Shown: piece by piece, positions 1 to 11,464 of the stretch | Layout: each line of letters opens with the position of its first letter | Numbering within the stretch: the first letter of the stretch is position 1 | NCBI GenBank assembly: GCA_963556145.1 | Contig: OY744463.1 | Span: forward strand, 992,001 to 1,056,000 | Reading direction: 5' to 3' | Origin: Hygrocybe punicea | Lineage: Eukaryota > Basidiomycota > Agaricomycetes > Agaricales > Hygrophoraceae | Length of the DNA stretch: 64,000 bases | Position numbers and translations under genes: made by a program | Notes under the pieces: model-generated | What the model was told of the DNA's origin: nothing | Database searches by the model: none | The model's input: only the letters and a program-made list of their open reading frames with translations

Positions 1-3000
1 CCTCGAACCTCAGCCCATTAACAACGCCTCCCCTTTATCTCCAATTCAGCCCCCTTTGGAATTGCTACAAGGACCCAAATCACGACTGGTTATCCATAAA
101 ATGGTTCTGGTCAACTTCAAGAGTTATGCAGGGAGACAAGAAATTGGGCCGTTCCACAAGGTGTGATCTAATGCTTCATGTGCTATCATGATGTTGATGT
201 AATAATCGATCGCAGTCCTTCTCATCCATTGTAGGGCCAAATGGTTCGGGGAAGTCGAACACAATCGATGCTCTGTTGTTCGTTTTTGGCTACCGAGCCT
301 CAAAGATGCGACAGGGAAAGTTGTCTGAGCTAATTCACAACTCCGCGAGGTACCCCGACCTCAACGATTGTAGTGTGGAAGTTCATTTCCGTGAGATCAT
401 CGATTTGGTACGTTATTTCTGATATATGCCGCCAGCCAAGACGAAATCATTGACATTGTGGGGTTGCAAGCCTGGACCGGATGCGTTCAAGGCGGTTCCT
501 GACTCGCAACTTGTGGTGACGCGTCAAGCGTTCAAGAATAATTCCAGCAGGTATACTATCAACGGACAAGGCAGTAATTTTACCGAGGTTCAGACTTTGC
601 TCAAGGGAAGAGGGATTGATCTGGATCATAAGCGATTCCTCATTCTTCAGGTGAATCTTCACGTCTTGCTCATTTCATCTGATTTCCTCACGTCGTTCGA
701 AAGGGTGAAGTCGAATCAATCGCGCAAATGAAACCCAAGGCGCCCACGGAGCACGAAGACGGCCTACTCGAATACCTTGAAGACATTATTGGGACCTCTA
801 AATACAAGGAACCTATCGAAGAAGCACTGCTCGAGATGGATCAGCTGCAAGAAAGTCGGGTCGAAAAGTTAAACCGGCTGAGGATTGTAGAGCGTGAGAA
901 GAATGCGTTGGAGGATCAGAAGAAGGAGGCGGAGGATTATTTGAGATTGCAGAATGAGCATGTCCGGTCGTTATCGCGGCTGTGGCAGTGGTACCTCTGG
1001 AAATGTTCTGTTAATGAAGAAGAGTTCAACAAGAAGATTGTGCGTTTTGTGTTGTTTGTTCATTTTAATTGATTGAGACCACTTTGAATAGGCTCGCATC
1101 GAGAAAGAGCTCGCTGAAGAGACGGAGCGGAATAAAGATGATATCACATATCTGGAGATGCTTGAGCAGCATTATGAGGAACGTGGGAAGGCATACAAGG
1201 TCGGTGTCTTTTGCTGATTGCTTTAATTCACACACTGAAGTTATTCACATCCAGGAAGTCCAAGCTGCTGCCGCTGAAGCTGTGAAAGACCTCGCTACCC
1301 ATGAAAAGCAAGAAGTTGGCCTAGAGGAAAGACGCAAGCATTCCAGCAGCAAAGCCAAGAAATTGAAGAAATCATTGCAAGACGTCAGGATTCTCACTAT
1401 TGATCATGTACCATATGGCTCACTCCCGAGCATAGGATGAAAACGCGAAAGTGACAGCCGTCCGCGCTGTCAAGGAAAGCGCAGAGAAGATGGAAAGAGA
1501 GAAGACAAAGGTAGAGGAATTGGAAGCTTCCCTAGAAAAGGAGGAAACTATTCTGGAGGGAATCCGGGACAGTTTGAAAGGTATCATAATTATGTGCTAT
1601 AGTTTCTTTTTTTCACTGAGTGCATTGTTTAGACAAGACTCAGGTATTCCATGACCAGATCGAGGTGAAGCAGAAGGAGCTTCAGCCGTGGACGGCCAGG
1701 ATCAATAGTACGCAAACGGAGATTGACGTTGCCTCCAGCGAACGGGACGCTCTCGCTAAAAAGGCGGAAGCTGTGAAGGAGGCTAGTAAAGAAGCACAGG
1801 AGAGCCTTGAACGGTTGCACACCGATCAAGAGAAGAAGGTGAGAGTATTTTTGTTACAGATGTACATAACAGGCTTATAAAATTGCCCGGTCAAGGTGAC
1901 CGAACTAGAGCAATTGAAAACTAACAAGGCTAACCTGGCCAAGGAAATCAAAGCTGGCGAGAAGAAGATTCAGGTAGGAAGCTCTGCCAGCTTTGTGTGC
2001 GTTTCTTGCTAAGGTTGCTGCAGGAAACGCAAATGCTTGTTCAAAAATTGAGAGAAAAGGCGACCTCATCCCGTCAAAAAGCTGAGGAAGCAAAAGCCTC
2101 CCAAGTCGCAAGTACATCACAGAACAAGGTTCTCGAAAGTCTTACTAGACTTCGCAATGCGGGACGGATTAGCGGCTTTCATGTCAGTTTCGCTATTTTC
2201 TGTTTGTCACTGGTATTCTTACAGTGCCGTAGGGCCGGCTTGGAAGTTTAGGGACGATCCCTGACAAATATGATGTGGCAATCTCGACCGCTTGTGGTGC
2301 GCTTCACAATCTTGTGGTTGACACCGTCGAGCAAGGCCAGTCATGTATCGAGTACTTGCGATCACAAAACATCGGTCGAGCCTCTTTTTTGGTGCTTGAA
2401 AAACTTTCTCAGACAAACGGTCTCGAAAAGATGGCCACCCCAGAAAATGTTCCGAGGTTATTTGATCTCATTCAACCGAAAGATGCCCGATTTGCGGCCG
2501 CTTTTTACAAGGGGATCGGCAACACACTCGTGGCGGAGAACCTGGATCAAGCGAACCGTATTGCGTTCGGCGGACAGCGTCGATGGAGAGTTGTCACGCT
2601 CGCTGGCCAGTTGATTGATTCGTCTGGAACGATGTCAGGTGGAGGGAACCATGTGGCGAAGGGGGGGATGAGCTCAAAGTTAGCGGCTGAGGCTGTTCGT
2701 CCGGAAGTTTTGAAGGGGTACGAGGAGGAGAGCGAGAATGCGGCACAGCTGTTGGAATCAACACTTTTGGACCTGCGCAAGCTTGAGGTGGCGTTGGACG
2801 GGCTAGTGAAGTCGGGACCACAAATCGACATCGCTATGGAGAAGCTAGAACTTGATATTCAAAACGGCAAGAAAAGAATGGCTGAAACCGAGAAACGCGT
2901 CCGTGATCTCAAGTGAGTTGTTTTCTTTCAGGAAAACGGCTGGTATAAAGTGAATCGGGACAAAAATTCAGGGCGCAGAGCAAGCCAGATGCCGGCGATA

Positions 3001-4837
3001 TTGCGAGGATTTCAGCTTTGGAAAAGGAAATTACTTCATCCACTGAAGAACTTCAAGAACTGCAAGAGAAGTCCGGAAAATTTGAGAAAGCTATCAACGA
3101 CCTCGAGAAGAAAATTCTCGACATCGGCGGATCCAAGCTCCTTACCCAGAAGTCCAAGGTGGACGGCATCCGGTTGCACATTAATTTGGCAAATGATGAG
3201 ATCACCAAAGCCGAAGTTGCGAAAGCCAAGGCCGAGAAAGATTCGCTCAAATTTGAGGTTACGATCCAGAATAATACAGCTCTGTGGCAAGAAGTTGAAG
3301 CTGAGCTCGAGGACCTGAATGGACAGATCGAGCAATGTGTACAGTACGTCAAGGAACTTCGCACGAAGGTGGAGGCGGCCCAGACAGCAGCTGAGAACTC
3401 AAAGGACGACTTGGAGAACCTCAAAGCCGAGCTAGATGCAAAGACAGAGGAGATTCAGGCTTTCAGGCAAAAGGAGGTTTGTTCTTAGTAACGCCTGGTA
3501 TTAACATTCGCTGAAAACACATCGTCAGATGGAACTCAAACAATCTCTGAATGATACGAAAAAGGAGGCTGCTGAGAACGAACGACACCTTGACCACTGG
3601 CAAACAGAACATGACAAATTGAAACTGGAGGAAATTGAGTAAGGCTTTCCTTGTCGATCGCGCCTTCTCTGACGAAGAGCTTCGAAGTGATGATGACGAT
3701 GACGAGGATGAACACGAACCTGCGGTAGAACCCCTTGAAAACCCAGTCAAACCAGAACCTAACGATGAAACGGTGGTAACTGGGAAGGCGCGAGCGCGCA
3801 CACCCTCCTATGAACTTCACATTTACAACGTAGAAGAGCTCTCCAGATTCAAGAAACGAGAAATGATAGCAGATTCCGAGCTTCTTGATGGTAGGCAACT
3901 TCGTAACTCTCAACTCATTTGCAGCCGCCTAATCTGATAGGGATTTAGAGAAACTCAAGAATCTAAAACCGAATCTTGGTGTTCTAAAGGAGTACAGGAA
4001 GCGCGAAGAAGATTTTTTGAAGCGTGCGAAGGATCTTGAACACATAACGAACCTTCGCGATTCACAGAAATCCAAGTACGACGGCCTGAGGAAGCAGCGC
4101 CTGGACGAATTTATGACTGGATTCAGCCTGATCTCTATGAAATTGAAAGAAATGTATCAGGTTTGCCGAATTCAGCATATAACGACCTTTATACTAAGGT
4201 ACTTCTGTATTCAAGATGATTACCCTCGGCGGTAATGCCGAACTGGAGTTGGTCGATAGCATGGATCCTTTCTCAGAAGGCATCATCTTCAGTGTCATGC
4301 CGCCGAAAAAGAGTTGGAAGAACATATCAAATCTTTCGGGCGGTGAGAAGGTAGCGAATTTGCGAAAATTTGTCGATGAATGCACCTCATTTGTCCAATC
4401 TCTCGTAGACTTTAAGCTCCCTCGCTTTGGTATTTGCTCTTCACGTCTTCAAGGTACCAGGTTTCATGTATTTCGAAACCGAGATAATTATTCTGTTCTA
4501 GCCAACCCCTCTCTACTTCATGGACGAGATCGATGCGGCATTGGATTTCCGGAATGTTTCCATCGTTGCAAACTACATCAAGGACCGCACTAAAAACGCC
4601 CAGTTTATCATCATTTCTCTGCGGTTTGTATATCAGCTCGAGATTGTGGTACCTGTGCTAAGTTATATTGCACAGAAATGATATGTTCGAGCTCAGTCAT
4701 CGATTAATCGGAATATACAAGACTGCAAACGCTACGCAGAGTGTGTACCTTCTGTCTTCTGTAATCTCTGGACTCCTGACTGATCTGCGTTTTTAGGCAT
4801 CTCAATCGACAATCATCCCTTGACTGCCCCCTCATAG
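1..4837 (+). CDS. SMC4: SMC4, condensin core ATPase subunit (5' partial)
   Basis: Structural maintenance of chromosomes subunit that pairs with SMC2 in condensin and compacts mitotic chromosomes. The 5' end lies outside the window; the first codons seen are in frame 2. Walker A GPNGSGKSN is near 240, followed by an SMC4-typical stretch (GRGIDLDHKRFLILQGEVE) read across an intron near 650. Long Lys/Glu coiled coils surround the hinge at about 2230-2660. The ABC signature LSGGEK is near 4336 and Walker B YFMDEIDAALD near 4520. Around 17 introns of 50-70 nt interrupt it, so it looks fragmented unless spliced. The last exon gives a terminus SISIDNHPL with TAG at 4835. It is convergent with the kinase gene, only 44 bp away. 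I see no break, and identity is very secure. Confidence 0.96.
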
Positions 4838-4881
4838 AACTTCTTTGTATTCCAAGTATTATTGGTACCATATGATACAAA

Positions 4882-6525
4882 CTATTTTGCCGTGTTTGCT
4901 GGTCGCGACTTTGCGGGTAACATCGAAATCAACCATTCGGCCAGGCTTTTCCCTTCACAAAGGGAGGATGTGTAACGTTCGACAATTTCAGATTCAAAGC
5001 TATTCATGAGATATCCCGTGGGTAAGAGAACGGAGGGATATGCGTCAAACCAAGGATGCCGAAGAGCTTTTGTTGCTTGTATTCGGTCAGATTGTGGATA
5101 AACTAGAAATCGACACACAAGATCCAATGGCGACGGAACCATCGCTTGAACAGGGAAATGGGTATCCGTGCGAACCGCCTCTAGCGTTGTCGTAGGTGGA
5201 AGATTAGGGAGCAGTAAGGACAAATCGACTGGGGGAACAACGTTAAATGTCACTCTCGACGAATGGGGCAAGTTCCGGAAAGTCTGAAGGATAGTTTAAT
5301 ATGGGCGTAACTCGCATCGAACCAGACGTACAGGCCAGGTATCTTCGGTAGGAGTACCACGCTTCTTGAAAATACTCCAAGCCAGACCAATTTCACCACG
5401 CTCAGAGTTGAACAATGAATCTTTGGACCACGTGAAGTTCGGGTTCCCGATGTGCAGTGTTTGTGGGGTAATAAATGGTTTGATTTCGTGACCATCTTCG
5501 TGATCAAGCGTGTCGTCTTCCTCGTTGTGGTCATCCAGTCTGAAGGGAGTGAAAAACTCCGCTAATGTAGCACCGAGGCTCCAAAGATCAACAGCCATAG
5601 CGTTATATGACCTAGTACCAAACAGAAGTTCCGGCGCTCGGTAGGGGCTACGAGCGGGGTCAAAATTGAGATGGTTGCAAAGAAGAATAAGACCGACCCA
5701 GTAGATACCTCGAAATACATATTTTCAGAATATTCTGGCCATAAATCCTCCTTTTTTGCAGACTCCGACTCTGACTCCTTCCAAGAGATACCAAAGTCAA
5801 TCAGTTTGACACAAGCTTCGCTGGTAAGAAGAATATTGTGAGGTTTAATATCTCTGTGGGCGATACCTTCCGAATGTAGGTAAGAAACCGCCAAAGTAAT
5901 CTGAAATATGAGTGATTTCGCCAGTAAACTGAAATGAACACCCTTGGTCGTTAGATTCCGTTCCGCCAATGAATGAGGGGAGAATGCTGGCGACGAAAGA
6001 AGGTCGGCCAATGAATATGGTACGTAGGGCATGAAGAGTTGCAAGGATGATGAATGCGTATCAGCGTGTTGGCCAAGAACACTGATGATCTAGCAAAGCA
6101 ATGGAAGCCCATAAACACTTAGGTGTACGGAGCTGCGAGGTTCAAACCGACATTGGGGTGAGAAATACCAGATAGGATCCTGATTTCCTTGACAATGTCA
6201 TGGGGCTCCTTCGAGAATTTGCGACGAGTGGAAGCGGTCTTGACAGCTACCCATTTGGAATCTCTTCCATTGTTGAAGACCCACTGTGTTCGGGAGATCG
6301 TTGATACTGGACCTTCCTCGATTACTTCGTAACAGGCTTCTGCCTAGTTGAATGTCGACCGTAAACACGGATTCAGTTTTGGAAGGAAGGATATTATTAC
6401 AAAGTCAGGGTGTTCCTTGATATCAGAGGATCAATTTCTCGATAGCAATAAAATCATTGAACACTCACCGGGCAAGACCAGTCACCAGTAAGCGAAAAGT
6501 CGGCGCTTACAGAACGTAGAGTCAT
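4882..6525 (-). CDS. CDK-family protein kinase (Csk1/Cak1-like)
   Basis: Serine/threonine kinase of the CMGC/CDK type. Exon 1 starts MTLRSVSADFSL at 6525. Reading through introns gives the VAVK lysine, an alpha-C glutamate in DIVKEIRIL, the catalytic loop HRDIKPHN near 5840, DFG in LIDFGISW, then PYRAPELLFGTRSY (joined by an intron near 5630) and VDLWSLGATLAEFF. The C-lobe ends with HPWF, as in CDKs. No cyclin-binding PSTAIRE helix is visible, and the loop between WSLG and the last helices carries an acidic insert. This fits monomeric CDK-activating kinases of fungi, but the subgroup is an inference. All catalytic residues are present, so it should be active. It is divergent from the ankyrin gene. 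Confidence 0.85.
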
Positions 6526-6617
6526 GTCCTTGATAGTGCAAAGTTGTGTCACGGTTTATTTGATCTTCGTATTTCTTCCGCTTCACGGCTCCGGGTTTGT
6601 TGCACTCGAGCCGAACA
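6526..6617. promoter_or_regulatory. Compact bidirectional promoter
   Basis: Only 92 bp separate the start codons of the kinase (minus) and ankyrin (plus) genes, so both transcription units must share this spacer or draw on each other's 5' sequence. No clear TATA box is visible. Confidence 0.5.
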
Positions 6618-7427
6618 ATGGATTCCAAGGGAGCGAGCAACAGTTTGTACTGGTACAACCATTGGATTAAGCTACTGACCTCGATCCGTCAGATGAACGG
6701 CTTTTGGGCGCAGCCCGTGAGGACAACGAAGAGATGCTCCTGGAGATATTTGAACAAGGAGACTTCGACATCAACTACCAAGATGGGTGCGTAAAATCAA
6801 TCTCACTACCAGTGACGACCCAATAACATTTCGTTTCAGTCTAGGAAACACAGGTGCGAACATCATAGCCCGTCGATCGTGCTCTGACCGACGTTGTCTA
6901 CAGCACTGCACTATGCGTGAGTCCACGGCCTCTTTTGAACTCAAACGGTTCGTTGAATCGTCGGACAAAACACATAGTGCGTCCTTGGGTTCGACGGATG
7001 TCCTCGAGCACATCTTGTCGCATGACGATTGCGATGTGGATCCGATAAATCGTCTCTTGAAGGCCACACCCCTACATCTTGCTATCAACATCGCCATTCC
7101 ACAACTGAGAAAATCGGTAGTCGAGAGTCTATTAGACGCTGGAGCAGACACGAAGTAAAACAGGTCCCATCATTTGTCCAATCTTGTGGTTTACATTCGT
7201 CTGGTTAGTATCAAAGACAAGAATGGGGACACCGCGTTGGATTTGGTCGGTTCAAGCGATGCAGAACTTGTAGCTTTATTTACCAGGGCTCGAGCGAATG
7301 CAACTATTTCACGAGACGACATTGCCAGCGGTAACGTCTTCCCCAACCCTTATTTAAGATACTGTTTAGCCTTACAATGATTTCAACAGATGGTCCCGGA
7401 TCAGACGTCGGTTCGGACGAGGATTAG
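6618..7427 (+). CDS. Small ankyrin-repeat protein with tiny internal exons
   Basis: Cytosolic or nuclear ankyrin-repeat protein of about 150 residues, related to the small fungal ankyrin proteins of the S. pombe SPAC105.02c kind; partner unknown. ATG at 6618 opens an exon of 25 nt (MDSKGASN), joined by a 50-nt intron to ERLLGAAREDNEEML. Repeat hallmarks are GLGNTALHYA, TPLHLAI and NGDTALDLV. The GLGNTALHYA motif is split across a 14-nt exon (6840-6853) and a 13-nt exon (6904-6916), both with good GT/AG boundaries and the correct frame on each side. The protein ends in an acidic tail, TAG at 7425. The exon structure is my own reconstruction from frame and motif continuity. Confidence 0.85.
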
Positions 7428-7544
7428 GCTACATCGTTATCCTTGAATGGTATCTTATTTCCGTTAACTTGAGGGTTTATTGGAATCTTCAACAAACGTT
7501 GGCCCTGAGCTCAAGTGCTTTCTATAATCCAATACGCACGCGAC

Positions 7545-9758
7545 CTATGCCCACTTCCCACTAGCCCACTCCAAGAATGTAGGAGTCTGTTTTAACCATT
7601 GGCTGAGCTCGTCTCTCTTGATTTGAATCCCTTTCTCTGAAGATTCTATCTTTTCCTTTCTTCCATCAACCAACTTCCATTTCTGTTCCTTCACAGTGAC
7701 GAGCCCGGCTTTGAGCTCGTCTGATCCAAGGATGATAACGAATGGAATCTCATCTCTTTCACCAGCTGCGAACTGTGCCGGCAGTTTTGGCTTGCTTTTG
7801 GCTAGAAAGTCTGACTGAGAGAAGTTGTCAACGGTGACGCAAATGAAGAAAAATACACGACAAACTTTGATTCCAGCTACCCTGAGCTCCTGTACAAGCT
7901 CCACCCTTTCTGCCAACAGTCCGTCACCAGCCGCGATGACATACACCATTGTTTCCTTACTCCGCATCCCCTTCTCGATCCACCGAGGCCAAACAATTGC
8001 GAAAATGCGATCTAGGCCGATGCTTACACCAACACACGGCAGGGCGGGGCCCTTCTTCCCTTCTGCAGCTGCAGCCGAAGTGAACATGCCAACAAGGCCG
8101 TCGTAACGCCCCCCGGCAGCTATAGATCCCACACCAATCTGTGACTCGTCAATCTCTTCGCCTTCTTCACCGTCCTCGGTGTTGACTTTTTTGGAGGGTT
8201 TCTTTTTTGCAGGAGGAGCAGAGGCGGGCGCGGACCCGCTCTCTTTTTCCGGTGACGGTGATGCGAAAGCATTAGCAGCCTTGAATCCCGGAGGGGCGGA
8301 TGCCTCAACGATAGCCTCGTAGATGATGCCTGTGTAATAATCGAGTCCTCGAGCCAGCGAGAGATCGAAAGACACCTGGAAAGAATGTTAATATAAGCGC
8401 ACTTACGGCGAAGAGTTGACTAACCTTGTCCAAGATTTTATATGCACGTAGGAGAGTAAACAAGAGTCCCATATCAGCCAGACCTTGTTTCGCATTCTCG
8501 TTGGTCATCAGTGCTTGATCTGTCAGGAGCTGCTCGAGCAGACCTGGACCACCTGACTACACGAGTTGGTACCAAGTACATTTGGTAATGAGAACATACC
8601 TTTGTGTTTCACATATTCGCCGATTTTATCAGCGATTGCGGGATACAAACCCTTTTCGTCAGTCATTTCCTTTTTGACTTCAACCCAAGGTAGCTGGAAC
8701 AAGAATAAGGTAACGAGTGATGACAAGAGAAAACAAATCAGTTCACCTTGTCCAATTTATCGACGGCCGAAGAGATGGTACGAATCTTCTCTGGTGGGAC
8801 ACCACATACTTCGAAGATTCCGTCCAAGATCTTACGATGGTTGAGCTGAAAAGACTGCTTAAGACTGTCCTCTTTGTTTCATGTAAATGATATTGACCTT
8901 GACAGTGAACTCTCCGACATCCAGCTTGGTGAGGATGGTGCACAATAGACTAATCACTTCTGCATCGGGGATCATTGGATCCCATACTCCCGAAATATCA
9001 AAGTCCTGCATGCGTTCGTCAATGAAAGGGTTACAGAACCTAGCACGGATGACGTTTACGGCTTGCGAGAACTCCCGCATACGACCCTTCGACATGACCG
9101 GGTTATCGCGTCTATACACTTTGCCCACTTGCCACAGCTTTGAGTGAGTGTTGGTAGCACCACCCATAGCCAAGTACCGTGCCAGAGGAACAGTGTGGTC
9201 GTAGCGCAGGGCGAGTTGCTCTCCGCCCTGGTCCATGAGATCGAAGATGAGTTTTGCATCTTCGCCGTATTTCCCGGCCAGAATATCTTTGCGTTCAAAG
9301 ACAGGCGTGTCGAGGCAACTGCCTCCGTATGTGGAAAAACATTCTTTTACGATCCTTTCCACATATTCGCGGCAGAACATCTCCCCTGGGCCATAGTCGC
9401 GGGTACCCTGATTAGACCTGATGAGCAACCTAGGTTGTGGTACAGTGGGGCTAACCTTGGCCGTTTTCAACAACAATCGCTCCTTCTTTTTCGCTGTATC
9501 TTTACTTCCGGCGCTGCTGTTCAACGTTGCCAGTGATTTTTTGAGTTCGCCAAGTTTCTTCTTGACTTCGTCCAACGACGAAGCCGCAGCATGATTTAGC
9601 CTCAATTCGTTGAGCAAGGCAGTCTGCTGGGCTATTTCGTGGTTTATAGATCCCAGCGAAGTCATGGATAAAGACCTAGGCCCAGATAACGTACAGTGAT
9701 GATATGGGAATAATGGATGATGTTTGAGAATAGAGCCAAACCGTAACACTAACAGCAT
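7545..9758 (-). CDS. HTS1: Histidyl-tRNA synthetase, probable dual mitochondrial/cytosolic
   Basis: Class II aminoacyl-tRNA synthetase that charges tRNA-His. Met1 at 9758 opens a basic, Arg/His-rich leader that looks like a mitochondrial presequence. Met32 at 9665 ([14 protein letters not shown]) would give the cytosolic form, as known for yeast HTS1. A WHEP-like helical region (9560-9660) precedes [10 protein letters not shown], the motif 2 loop with YRRDNP, the HisRS-specific signature [15 protein letters not shown] near 8350, and [13 protein letters not shown]. The C-terminal anticodon-binding domain ends EWASGKWA. An Ala/Pro/Lys/Glu-rich insert of roughly 40 residues lies between YEA and GVGSIAAGG (8160-8290). 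A 54-nt in-frame intron near 9020-9075 must be removed to restore the motif FSQADFDISG. Confidence 0.96.
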
Positions 9759-10159
9759 TCAAAAATGACTCGAATGTAGGACATACTAGGGTACTAGGAA
9801 AGACTACTAGCACTTAGGCGGCGAAATAGTTAGTTACACGCGAACAATCAAAAAAAATCGTAAGCTTCAACTACAAGCCCTGCAGCCTCGATTTACCGCA
9901 CTGGAACATCATGGTACATTATCGTAGCAGTGCTGACATGAATTTAACGTGCATTGCAGGTCCTCGACATTGGCTAGGACTCGGATACCGACCACGTTGC
10001 CGAGGTACTGGGCGTTTCATCGAGGAGTATCGAGCGATGAGTAGTTAAATACAACACGGACAGGTAGACCCCCAAGCAAGCAATCCTGCAAAGCCGCCCA
10101 CGAATTCTGAATGTCGCTGTAATCGAAGACCTTCGTGAGCCCATTCGCGAAACCCCATC
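9759..10159. other. Intergenic, no gene assigned
   Basis: Upstream region of the histidyl-tRNA synthetase gene. On the minus strand near 9970-10150 a short stretch reads like protein (KVFDYSDIQNSWAAL, then GGLPVRVVFNY) without an intact start or end. I could not name it; it may be a decayed fragment. Confidence 0.4.
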
Positions 10160-10520
10160 TCTATTTCTTGACTAGATTAGAAAATGGTTGGCTGTACGCC
10201 GTTTCTCTGCATTGAGAGTGGCGGATGTAACGATGACCTTGAGACTCGGATCTGGGCGGCACTTGAGTGCCTCGGCGAGAATGGTCAGCGAGGAAAATTT
10301 GGTGCGCACTCTTCATTAAACCATAATAAAAGATCTGTGGCGACGGTTCTCTGATGCGTCTCGTCCAACATGACGACAGAATACAGTACGTGCAAAGCAG
10401 GTTGATAAGGCAAACTCTCCGCAGCATCCCCCCCCCCCTTGATCCTGGTTTCGGAACCGTCAGCTGCTTGATGCAGAGTGTGTTTCGTTTGGCCTGCGAG
10501 AAATGCTGGGATCGACATCT
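10160..10520 (-). pseudogene. Decayed DEAH-box RNA helicase fragment (Prp22/Prp2 type)
   Basis: Translation of the minus strand recovers consecutive pieces of the helicase core of spliceosomal DEAH ATPases: DGSETRIK, then DGMLRR in another frame, YSVVMLDETHQRTVATDLL in place of the usual LDEAHERT motif II, and LKVIVTSATLNAEK (motif III, SAT) near 10215. The pieces lie in at least two frames. A run of nine G/C near 10431-10439 sits where the codons before DGML should be. Helicase domains 2 and the N-terminus are missing. This is a relic copy, not a gene. The intact paralogue is expected elsewhere in the genome. Confidence 0.8.
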
Positions 10521-10991
10521 TCCTCTAGCTGAAGTCTTCGTTTATATCAGGGTAGCATCAACAGCCCCCGAGGCGAAGACATCCTTTTCGCAGATGGTAC
10601 TGGTTCATCCTTTTAACGGTAAAGGGAGCTCGATACACCCTCATCCGAGGGTGAGGGCTAAGCCAGTTGATTGGTTCACATCCCTTGAGAAACACTGTCG
10701 GCAATGCTCGTTACCTTTAGTACTTGTACGAACTGACCACGGCTGAGAAGACCAGAAGTAGAATTGGCGCGGATGGTTGGGGACACAAACCATTCTTGTG
10801 AGAAGGTGAGGAAGGGGAAGATGTCTTGGAAGTAAAAAAACATACCCAGAACGGTGACCATACTAAGGCATACTTAGCGGTAGGGAATAAATAAATAAAT
10901 ATTAATTAAAATAAATCAGTTGAGCAACCCGGTCCTTGCCGAATCCGTCTTTCCGTTCCAAAATCGTTGTCTTTCCGAAGTCCGTTCCAAT

Positions 10992-11464
10992 ATGATGCGC
11001 TCTCAAGTAATCTCTACGATTCTGCGTACAGCTACACGCCCCACCGTCACTACGCACACCGTCCCTGCCTTCTCTCGACCTTCATCAAGTGCACATGATC
11101 AAGAAACGTTCGAGTCGTTCTCTGAACGATACGTCAACTTTTTCCAGGCCGCACAAGATCTTTTCGAGCTCCAACGTGGCCTCAACAACTGCTTCGCTCA
11201 TGATCTCGTCCCTTCCCCTTCCGTGATCGAGGCTGCTCTTAGAGCTGCCAGGCGTGTAAACGACTATTCGACGGCTGTCAGGGTGTTTGAGGGTATTCGG
11301 GAGAAGGTGGAAAACAAACAACAGTATCAGGCGTACCTGAGCGAATTGAAGGGTGTTCGAGAAGAGTTGGGTGAGTTTTCATACAAGGCCACCGTTTGGT
11401 TTCTTGTCAAATTGTCAAATTGGTTGCAGGCGTGGATACAAAGGAAGAGCTGTATTCTTCATAA
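10992..11464 (+). CDS. COX6: Cytochrome c oxidase subunit 6 (Va homologue)
   Basis: Nuclear-encoded subunit of respiratory complex IV, on the matrix side of the inner mitochondrial membrane. ATG at 10992 (MMRSQVISTILRTATRP) opens a typical Arg/Ser/Thr-rich presequence. The mature part has the family core: ETFESFSERYVNFF, ELQRGLNNCFAHDLVP, PSPSVIEAALRAARRVND and a Tyr/Gln-rich helix. One intron (about 11371-11430) splits the last codons; splicing gives ELGVDTKEELYSS and TAA at 11462. The length of about 140 residues fits the family. An upstream in-frame extension to 10920 would need a TTG start and is not used. Confidence 0.95.

Noticed and set aside
10920..10991. N-terminal extension of COX6
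   Set aside because: It would need a TTG start; the ATG at 10992 gives a proper mitochondrial presequence.
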